DNA of 64,000 bases from Agrypnia vestita (taxonomy: Eukaryota; Arthropoda; Insecta; Trichoptera; Phryganeidae), in NCBI GenBank assembly GCA_016648135.1, contig JADDOH010001985.1, forward strand, positions 1 through 64,000, read 5' to 3'. The translations under genes and the position numbers were made by a program. The notes beneath the pieces were generated by a model, which saw only the letters and a list, made by a program, of their open reading frames with translations, made no database searches and had not been told where the DNA came from. Numbering within the stretch: the stretch's first letter is position 1; each line of letters opens with the position of its first letter. This document shows positions 56,490 to 64,000 of the stretch, piece by piece.

Positions 56490-56840
56490 ATTAGCAGTAC
56501 CCCGTCAAAAATGACGGTACTTTTACATGCCGGTTTCTAAAGAATAAGTATTTACTTATTTATAGCCGACACCCATGAAATAGTAATAACGAATTTTATC
56601 AAAATATTTTAACATTTTTTTAAATATTTCCCCTGCCAGCAGTTAAATGTATAATTGTAAACCCTGGCGATTGGGCGGAACATGAAATTGTTCGTGTCTT
56701 TGCTAAGTCCTATAAGTTGCCGCCTTCGGGTTCAATTTCATTTTTTTAGCAGTGAATTCGAACAAAATTACGGACGCTATACGAAGTTAAGGAGACAGAC
56801 AAACAGACGGACGGGCGGATAGATAACGAAATTATTATGT
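56490..56840 (+). repeat. ACTAGC...-type dispersed repeat, long copy
   Basis: It starts TTAGCAGTACCCCGTCAAAA and ends CAGACAAACAGACGG ... AGATAACGAAATTATTATG. It contains TGACGGTACTTTTACATGCC and TTTCCCCTGCCAGCAGTTAA, both shared (inverted) with 58442-58760. Confidence 0.75.
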
Positions 56841-57319
56841 TTGTTGATTAATTGCGTCGTATTTAATAATGATTTTTTTATTTCAAATAATATATTTCTT
56901 ATATTCTACGTGATTTATAGGTACCTATTAGAAAATTAAATTAACGAACTGAAATAAAGACTATAAATCCTAATCGATGACGTCACACGTTGACGTCTAA
57001 GTTACTTTTAATGAAATGCGGGCATTTCACGTTAAATGTTTAATTTAAATTACGTAAATTACAAAACAGTTATTATTCACTATTTTTAATGGATTTCTTA
57101 ATAGTTCATCTTTGAAATTTATGAGTACAATTATATTTTTTAATTTCGTGTCACATAGCTATGTGACTCTGTTTTCTGTTTTTTATTGTATTTTGAAATT
57201 TTTTGGATTACTAAAAAATTATCACGTTTATGATAAGAATTTAGGACTTTCTGTTTTACACATAAATAATTTTTGTCTGAAATTGAATAATTTAGAATCA
57301 TTAGAAATATTATTAATAA

Positions 57320-57560
57320 TCAATTAAATTTAACTACTGGTCCAGTTCTAAAAAATTTTTCCAATAATTGTGTGTAACCAACCAACTTCAGTAATAATAT
57401 TTAAAAATAATTTTTCAAATAATTAGAAAAACAAAAAAAAGACACATTCATTTTGATATTTTCACATTTATAAAACACACTGACGATGGAAAAGTTTTTT
57501 CGAAACAAGTAGGTGTAAATAATAAATAAAAACAAATGTATATTTTTTAGTGTGCATCTA
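57320..57560 (+). repeat. Penelope-type terminal repeat, single unit
   Basis: ATCAATTAAATTTAACTACT, TTCTAAAAAATTTTTCCAAT and ACACATTCATTTTGATATTT match 29336-29560 closely. It ends with a hammerhead-like motif. The unit has been A/T-expanded. Confidence 0.65.
57475..57516 (+). ncRNA. Hammerhead-like motif, single unit
   Basis: ACACA, core CTGACGA (57480-57486), stem II GGAAAA/TTTTTC, core GAAA (57502-57505), ACAAGT in place of the palindromic ACATGT, A, GGTGT. The altered stem III probably weakens it. Confidence 0.5.
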
Positions 57561-57763
57561 TAAATTTGCACAAAAAAAAACTGTATTAAAAAAATGTTGA
57601 ACACATTTTAGAACCAAAGCCTAGCCGTAGAATTGGTGGCAAAATGAGGTAGTGTTTTTGTTTCTTGTGTTAGTGTTTATTAAATATATAATTATTTGAT
57701 GACATTACTTTAAAAACTTTGTAAAAATACGTATTACATTATTTTATTAAGTATTATATAGAT

Positions 57764-57979
57764 ATGGTTATATTACCATTTATAAAAAGATTCACACCCT
57801 ACCCTGTAGGTGCGTACTTAAACGGAGGTAAGTTCGATACTCCGCCGGCAGGGGGTGGCCTGATGCGAAAAGACATTGACAGATGGCTCTGCCACGGTCG
57901 TAAATTTTATTACGGAACAACGTTCGCGAAAAATGCTTTTATTTTTGTAGGACACATTTTAGAACAATATTTTCATTGA
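57764..57979 (+). CDS. Unidentified open frame in a GC-richer patch
   Basis: A 71-codon plus frame beginning MVILPFIKRFTPYPVGAYLN. It spans a donor-like GGAG|GTAAGT near 57827 and an acceptor-like TTTTTGTAG near 57950, so if real the frame would be split. No family match. Probably not a gene. Confidence 0.15.
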   Translation: MVILPFIKRFTPYPVGAYLNGGKFDTPPAGGGLMRKDIDRWLCHGRKFYYGTTFAKNAFIFVGHILEQYFH

Positions 57980-58440
57980 ATATTAAATTATTTTAATAAT
58001 TTAAAATTTAATTCTACATAAAGTTCAAATGTACTTGTAGGCTAGTAGGAATATTTGTCATTAATGCTATTTCATTGTAGTTTCTGTCATGAGCGACGCA
58101 CATGTTGGAGCATTTTGCAAAATTGATTTATTGTAATAGTGCAGTTCGTTCGTTAACCCTAGCATTCAGTTATGATGCATTGGTTCAGATGATTTATTGT
58201 TAATTTTCCCTGAACAAACCTGCTCATTCCATTAAAAATTTGTTGCGTGTGGAAAAGATTCCTGGTTTTTCCAGACCTCTGTCCCAATTTAATTTATTTC
58301 ATATTCTGGGGTAGGTATGCCCGAGAAAACAGTATATGTATATCGAAAAACACGATATTAACCGTTGGTTAAATAAGAAAAAAATGAGAGCATACATAGC
58401 TTAACTATGATGCAAGCTTTTACACATAGAAAAATTATCA
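57980..58440. other. AT-rich non-coding DNA
   Basis: No supported feature. Confidence 0.4.
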
Positions 58441-58441
58441 A

Positions 58442-58760
58442 ACATAATAATTTCACTGTCTGTACGTGTATCCGTTCGTTTATGTCTATCTGTCCGTCAC
58501 TTCGTGTGGCGTCCGTAATTTCAAAAACAAATTAAACGACCCCGGGCCAGTAAACCCGAGTGCAGCAACGATAGCGACAACGCTTAGCAAAGAAGCGAAC
58601 CATTTTTACCATTAACTGCTGGCAGGGGAAATATATATAAAAATATTTTCATAAAATTCCTTATTACTATTTCATGGGTGTCGGATATAAATAAGTTAAT
58701 ACTTATTCTTTAGGAACCGGCATATAAAAGTACCGTCGTTTTTGACGGGTTACAGCTAGT
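58442..58760 (-). repeat. ACTAGC...-type dispersed repeat, minus copy
   Basis: On the minus strand: ACTAGCTGTAACCCGTCAAA, ACGACGGTACTTTTATATGC, TTTCCCCTGCCAGCAGTTAA and a GACAGATAGACATAAACG tail. The best-preserved 5' end of the family. Confidence 0.75.
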
Positions 58761-58859
58761 TAATTTATAACTGTTGGTTTTATTTAGTTTAGTTTCCGCA
58801 AATATTCATACGCATAATGAATTGTTGGACTGCTAGAAAAGAGAGATGATAGGAAAAGT

Positions 58860-59000
58860 GTAATACATCAGTCAGCCTTCGTATCGTGACGCCGCACCAC
58901 CTGCGCTAAAGTCGGCCATTTTTGCAGCACGCTCCTTAGCTTTATACGCATCCACTGTGCGTTGTAAGATAACGTTAAGACGGGACGTCCCTTCTCAATA
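58860..59000 (-). other. GC-richer patch with a 15-codon ATG frame
   Basis: The minus strand has GCAAAAATGGCCGAC followed by MADFSAGGAASRYEG and a stop. The AAAATGGC context resembles a YY1/Pleiohomeotic-type site or a short leader peptide. No longer frame follows; speculative. Confidence 0.2.
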
Positions 59001-59221
59001 CAACGATATTTTATTGATAAGGCCTTATAAGATTTGTGCAATAAGCCTTCGATATTTGAATGCTTTCCATAACACAGAGAAATAGTACGTAACCCTCTCG
59101 GAAAAATGCAGTTCTACGTCACAAAAAATCAGTAGGTAGTTAAAAAAACATAATAATAACTTCTTATTTTGCTCTTTTCGTTCAACGGACGTTGGCTTTC
59201 ATGTTGGCTATCAACACACTT

Positions 59222-59352
59222 TATTAAACAATTAGAGAAGACATACAGAATAATCAAATGAACGAAAAAATATTTTACCTGCTACCGGAATTCGAATCAA
59301 CGGACCTCCATTCTATCCGGGTATAGCGCGTTGTCCAATTTCGCCACGGCAG
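59222..59352 (-). repeat. SINE family S2 (tRNA-derived), best copy
   Basis: Minus strand: CTGCCGTGGCGAAATTGGAC (A box TGGCGAAATTGG), ACGCGCTATACCCGGATAGA, B box GATTCGAATTCC, then CGGTAGCAGGTAAAATA and the tail CTGTATGTCTTCTCTAATTG. The head closely resembles a tRNA with the box spacing kept, but the acceptor stem does not close and there is a long non-tRNA tail, so it is a SINE rather than a working tRNA. A partial copy is at 22710-22830. Confidence 0.7.
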
Positions 59353-59399
59353 TCTGGTAAGTTAACGAAAAATTTTCGACCTTGCATGTAGTCTCTTTT

Positions 59400-60050
59400 T
59401 AACTGATTAACATTTTAATTTCTTTTTTAAAGCAATCTTCCTTTTATAATGCAGTAGTCACAAATACCATTTATTAATTAATTTATTTAATTAAAGCAAT
59501 CCGCTTTAAAAATGGATTTCAAAATCACGTTTTCTATAAAATTTCCAATTCAGTACATTATAAATTAGTAATCCCCTCTGATTGACGCATTCAATTACTG
59601 CCTTTGCTTTTGCAGCCCGCATAGATACATAAGCTATGTTTATTCCTAAAATCTCGTAGGCATTTAACATTTCAATTTAATATTACAAAACTGAAATTGT
59701 GACTTTTTTCACACATTACATGTCATGTAGGTTCCTGACACGTTCATAAGTCTGATAAATGTCGCGTGTCAGAAAAACCCGCACGGACCATACATAATGT
59801 CAGTCACAACTTGTTTAAGATACTTATCAGACTACAAGTACACAAATAACAAACCGAATCAATAATAGAATACCGATCGACACATAAAGATCAGATATTC
59901 CTGTCCTTCAAATCGATAAGACATCGATACGTGTTGCACAACCCTGTTTTTTCATGTCCGTATTGTTATCAGATCAATAAGAATCAGTATCGTACATGTG
60001 ATATTTATTAAACTAATTAAACTTTACATATTTAAATATGACTGTATAAT
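59400..60050. other. Non-coding interval with repeat scrap
   Basis: 59400-59612 contains pieces shared with 22630-22680 (inverted: AAAGCAATC...TATAATGCA) and with 9462-9600. The rest is unassigned. Confidence 0.4.
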
Positions 60051-60165
60051 TACCTACCTATAATTTAGCTGCGCAAAGGAAAGTTCTTGTTGACTAGGTT
60101 GAATGACTGGAAACTTACCTGAAAACAAAGAAAACAAAGTGTTATTGGCAAAGATACAATATTGT

Positions 60166-60525
60166 TCATGTGATAACAAAAATACAGTGAGAAGTGTTAG
60201 TTTTGTCGCAGTGAAAAAACGCTTGTGAAAGGGTATTTCTGGCCGGTATGTGAAATGATATGGATGATAAGAGTTCAGGGGCATTCGAGTTATAAGAATT
60301 AATTATTTTGTATAAATATATAAAATCAGCAATAATGCGTCTATCGCTAAGTCTATAGACTTGTCTGATGAAGAAGTCAATTGTAAATGTTATGAAATGT
60401 TCAATTGGAATTCCTAACCTGTGATTCACACATCTTAAAAATTTTAATTGAACTTTTTCTAATGGCTGAATGTGAGTCGCATAATGTGGAAACCATAATG
60501 GTATTCCAACTGACTTCTCACTCAA
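60166..60525 (-). pseudogene. LINE C-terminal fragment
   Basis: The minus frame of 119 codons reads GIPLWFPHYATHIQPLEKVQ, LKFLRCVNHRLG, YRLSDRRIIADFIYLYKIIN, SYNSNAPELLSSISFHIPAR. This is the post-reverse-transcriptase domain of jockey/CR1-type LINEs ('WxPxYxxxIxxLExVQxxFLR ... L..RR...DL..LYKIING'). The usual end of the protein appears shifted into another frame below 60200. 5'-truncated near 60525. Confidence 0.8.
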
Positions 60526-60620
60526 GATTTACATAGGTATGTAAAGCCAAGTAATTTAAGATCTTATGAAAGAATAATAAATTTATATGGAAATTATTGA
60601 AAAGAACAGCTTTGAAATAT

Positions 60621-61171
60621 TGTCACGAAAGAGCAAGCAGAAGGAATAGCGCACTATCCGAATCCCTTGTAATATGCCACAACACTATCGTAGGATCTAA
60701 AAAATTCTACAATTATTTTGAAGCCTCGCGAAATGTCTACAAACGACTAGAGCAGCCTAGAAGCGACGAGAACCTTCTCCCGAATCTAGAATGTTCGAAA
60801 ATACCAGCATTTGGGTATAAATACCGGAACGTTAAGTCGTATTTTAACGGTGCGATGTCGGCCGCGAGGCGACGGTTAGGGTAGCCAGTTGTGAAATAAT
60901 CAAGCGGAGTACCTAAGTGACGAAATAAACTTATTCGACAATGTGCGAGAATTTAATATTCTACGAGCGAAAAATAAGTTTTACCCGGCGATAATAATGT
61001 GTTCGTAGACGAAGTGCCATATTGAAAAATAGAGTAGATTGAAGAAAAGCGTTAAGCTTAATACTTGTTAAGTGAATTAATACATTGAAAAAATAATTAA
61101 TCGTTAGATAAAATTTCACTAATTAATTTATAGTGTTTTCATTTGTCTTCCCGCAGCCACGACACTCGACA
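60621..61171 (+). repeat. Solo LTR, family LTR-1 (551 bp, complete)
   Basis: It begins TGTCACGA and ends ACTCGACA, flanked by ATAT on both sides (60617-60620, 61172-61175). It contains a TATA box TATAAATA (60815-60822) and a possible poly(A) signal AATAAA near 60925. It matches the LTRs at 3393 and 4326 along most of its length. The 95-codon plus frame across it is in the U3/R part and is not a gene. Confidence 0.8.
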
Positions 61172-61419
61172 ATATTAAAAAATAAGAAGATTTATGTGTT
61201 TTGGCGTGATTCTTAGAAACAATTTTGTAGGCCTTCATAACACATCTCACAAAAATCAAACAAGTAAAACTAAAAAACCAGTGTGATTTAATTTATATAT
61301 GTGTGATTACGAGACTCTACAAGCTTAACTCCGAAATAGAAATTATGAAATATTATTATTTCAATGATCTATTAAGGTAAATATAAATAAAGAAGTAGGT
61401 TCTTTATACATATAATGGT

Positions 61420-61590
61420 GGTTTGCTGGTAGAGTGGTAAATATTCGCCTTGTGACCCAATGGTCAGTGGTTTTAGCCTCATTACTTAATACCAGTAAGT
61501 TAGTTCTATTTTCAAAGAACTAATTTTATTCAAAATAGTAAGAATGATGCGAGTAGTAAGATGCGAACACTAATTCTGTGTCCGCATCTT
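61420..61590 (+). repeat. SINE family S1, copy 5
   Basis: GGTTTGCTGGTAGAGTGGTA (A box), GTCAGTGGTTTTAGCCTCAT (degraded B box), AATACCAGTAAGTTAGTTCT, and a 3' end where GATGCGAACAC and GTGTCCGCATC form a hairpin (61560-61590). Confidence 0.7.
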
Positions 61591-61784
61591 CATTCAAACA
61601 TAAAAAAGTTTAGAAGAAATGAAGAGAGGAATTATAATTTGTCTATTATTTTCATTACATAACATACAATATTAAAACTAATACAATTTGAAGGATTGAA
61701 AAAATTATGTGCATTCATACTAAAATGCTTTATCTATTTTGGTCTTTGCACTAACTCCAATAATATAAATAACAAAATTTTCAC

Positions 61785-61830
61785 TAAAATAAATTTATTA
61801 CTACGTACACGTAGTAATAAATTTATTTTA
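61785..61830. repeat. Perfect 21-bp hairpin
   Basis: TAAAATAAATTTATTACTAC-G, loop TACA, then the exact reverse complement. No homologous copies noticed. Confidence 0.8.
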
Positions 61831-62089
61831 CAACATTTTCCAAAACTATAGTTTCAAGACAAGCAGTTCATCTAATCAGCAGTGTATCATTATTAATGTG
61901 AGATGTTGTAACGATATTGGCCTATTCAAATAGACATTGCTGAAAAATTATACGAAAATATCTATCTGCTAAAGTTTATAATAAAGAGAAGCTTCACAAA
62001 CCGTTAAATACTCTATAATTAAATATTTGCCGGATAAATAAGTACGGACGAGCTTTATTATTTTGCACGCGGGCGTGTAAAGCAGGCTT

Positions 62090-62350
62090 TATGTTATTTT
62101 GTTTAACGAGATGTCCAATCACAGACGCGGGCGTTAGCACCGAATCTGACCAATGAAACGCGTCTTTAGAGTTAGACTTGGACCTTTACACGCTAGTTGG
62201 AATCAAAAATGGCGAGAGATAGGAGCTATTGTTAGGCGTTACAAATTGGAAAGCGGCACTTGAGTTTTCAGCTTGAAGGTCGGCGGAGGCTTTGTCGAGG
62301 AGAGTCAGGAAGGAAGATAATTTGGCTGGATCGAGGAAAAAGCCAGAGGT
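62090..62350 (+). promoter_or_regulatory. Promoter-like region with two CCAAT boxes and an AAAATGGCG site
   Basis: GTCCAATCACAGACGCGG and GACCAATGAAACGCG (about 62112 and 62148) are two CCAAT boxes about 36 bp apart. At 62205-62215 AAAAATGGCGAGAG resembles a YY1/Pho site near a start region; the ATG there opens only eight codons. GC-richer DNA continues to about 62345. It looks like a housekeeping-type promoter and non-coding first exon pointing right, with the rest of the gene outside the window. Confidence 0.4.
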
Positions 62351-63160
62351 TGATAATAATTCAAAGAGAATTGGAACAGTGAACAGCTAAGCATTTTCAA
62401 TATTATTTATTTCTATTGCCTTTTTCGTGTATTCAATTTAGAACTTTCTGGATCGTAACAATTATTAAAACATGTTGTGGATTGTTTTGTTACGTATTTT
62501 GGGCCTAGTGATAATTATTACTATACGCGCTTCGGATTTAATGTACTAGAAATCGTAATGTGGCGACTGTGAATTATTGCATAACGCTTATGAAATATAT
62601 AATTCTGTCGCTGTTCATATGAAAAATCATTTAAATTCGATATTCATATATTACCAAAGATATAAAGGCTTTAAAATGGAATACTTTACTGACGAATGGT
62701 GTTTCGTGTTTGTTTGTGGGTTTTAAAATTCAGTATAATTATGCATATTCAATGTCGCGAGGTTCGTAATGTACGAGAGATTCTTCAGGGCGGATGTATC
62801 CTTATGCAAAAGAATGCTTTGTTATCTATACTGGCGATTGAATACACGGATTTCTATATGATTTGTATTGTTTGGAAATAATTGGGATCGGAGTATTTAT
62901 GGGGTTTTGATATCACGATTGTCAGTGTGTTATAAATTCAAATCGTGCGAGGAATTTCCTACAAACAATATATTTTAAAAATGCATCTGGATTTTATATT
63001 TATTTTATTAAAACATGAATGTGTGGTTTATTTGAACTCGTTACAGGTTTGTATTGCGTATCATTAGGCAATCGTTGAAAACACGATTTGTTCCTATCAA
63101 GTTCTTATAAAGACGTGTTTCGAATTGTATATATTCCTTAATTGCGATGGTTATTCATAG
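62351..63160. other. AT-rich non-coding DNA (possible intron)
   Basis: No supported feature. If the promoter at 62.1 kb is real this would be intron. Confidence 0.35.
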
Positions 63161-63163
63161 TCA

Positions 63164-63415
63164 CATTGTTTTATTCATTCAACATTAGATATTTGAAATG
63201 TTTCTACAACATTTTCCATTATTGTGGGCAGTTCGCGGTTTGATCAGGGGTAGTTAACCTTCGGTCTTCCGTAAACGTGATAGTTTTTCATATGGCATTG
63301 TTTTATTCATTCAATATTAGATATTTGAAATGTTTTCTAGAACATTATTCACTATTGTGGGCAGTTCGCGGTGTGTTCAGGGGTAGTTAACCTTCGGTCT
63401 TCCGCGATCACGTTA
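63164..63415 (+). repeat. Tandem duplication, period 132 bp
   Basis: CATTGTTTTATTCATTCAA starts at 63164 and at 63296. Both units contain TTAGATATTTGAAATGTTT, TATTGTGGGCAGTTCGCGGT and CAGGGGTAGTTAACCTTCGG with few differences. Confidence 0.9.
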
Positions 63416-63523
63416 TTTACTAATATGACAGATTGTTTTGTTTTGTTCGTTTAATATAAGTAATATCATATATTTTTATGAGTTACCGTAATTATTTATC
63501 TATATGATTTTATTATCGAGAGT

Positions 63524-63760
63524 GATGCAACGAATACTACCTTCATGAATACGAATATCAGGCCTACTATTCGGTGAATACGAATGCGAATATTTCCACC
63601 AAGGTGGGGGAACTTGAACATACTTGTAAATATAATAACCTTGATGCAACGAATACTACCTTCATGAATACGAATATCAGGCCTACTATTCGGTGAATAG
63701 GTGAATACGAATACGAATATTTCCACCAATGTGGGGGAGAACGCAAGCATACTTGTAATT
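63524..63760 (+). repeat. Tandem duplication, period 119 bp
   Basis: GATGCAACGAATACTACCTT starts at 63524 and at 63643. The second unit has an extra GTGAATAG inside. The 97-codon minus frame over this region is just the repeat being open. Confidence 0.9.
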
Positions 63761-64000
63761 GTATTGTTTATGTCTGCTTGTGATATCACTATACGGCGTA
63801 GATGAACTAGTTTGAAAGGGCTTATGTTCTGTATGTGCTTGGCGTAGAGGGAATAGTCTTCTCGTTTCTAGGATTCTATACAGGTTTACAGGTGCTGATA
63901 TTGAAATATATATACAAGGAAAACACTATTTTGGGAACCATTAACTGGATGGAAGATATTGAAGCACACATACACACAAGGAGGACGTTATGTTAAATAC

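Noticed and set aside
59290..59352. A functional tRNA gene on the minus strand
   Set aside because: A and B boxes are good but the acceptor stem does not pair and a SINE tail shared with 22.7 kb follows.
63496..63789. A 97-codon minus-strand gene
   Set aside because: The frame is simply the 119-bp tandem duplication read twice.

Overview
This is a gene-poor, AT-rich stretch of an insect nuclear genome. The evidence is two classical odorant-binding protein (OBP) genes, a protein family restricted to arthropods, with insect-type introns and TATA promoters, set in a dense mixture of insect transposable elements (mariner, piggyBac, several LINE clades, tRNA-derived SINEs, gypsy-like solo LTRs, Penelope-like remnants). 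The order of insect cannot be settled from the sequence. Most short open frames in the window are noise; the real coding signal is small.

Layout. 1-8.5 kb: a LINE reverse transcriptase cut by the window edge, a long hairpin, a 629-bp foldback element, two or three related LTRs, two LINE 3' ends and a broken piggyBac transposase. 8.5-15.8 kb: mostly AT-rich DNA with a GC-richer patch near 9.7-10 kb, a 129-bp tandem repeat, a tiny 41-codon frame and a SINE. 15.8-30.3 kb: a tandem segmental duplication, each copy carrying one three-exon OBP gene on the minus strand. Copy A (16480-21690) has gained a 2-kb DNA transposon and a SINE in intron 1. Copy B (25932-28858) has gained a LINE in intron 1 with a 14-bp target duplication and a full-length mariner downstream. 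A third, decayed copy of the downstream flank lies at 31.65-32 kb, so the array was once longer. 30.3-44 kb: LINE tails, a SINE, a MITE, the C-terminal end of a Penelope-like element and unassigned AT-rich DNA. 44.1-45.4 kb: GC-rich DNA with one convincing but unidentified first coding exon on the minus strand. 46.6-47.6 kb: degenerate LINE. 50-53.5 kb: foldback elements, a 3 x 154 bp tandem repeat and a SINE with a nested insertion. 54-64 kb: a recurrent dispersed repeat, inverted Penelope-type repeats, a LINE end, a solo LTR, a promoter-like GC-richer region at 62.1 kb and two tandem duplications at the right edge.

What stands out. The two OBP proteins differ at 35 of 153 residues while I count only seven silent codon differences, so replacement changes appear to be in excess. 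Because the two duplicates can be compared directly, several insertions have a visible empty site. The Penelope-type repeats carry motifs that fit the hammerhead ribozyme core (CTGANGA ... GAAA ... ACATGT-H), in tandem and in inverted pairs. The 2-kb transposon in OBP-A intron 1 has good terminal inverted repeats and a decayed transposase of a family I recognise only as anonymous insect proteins; it is the best candidate here for something poorly described.
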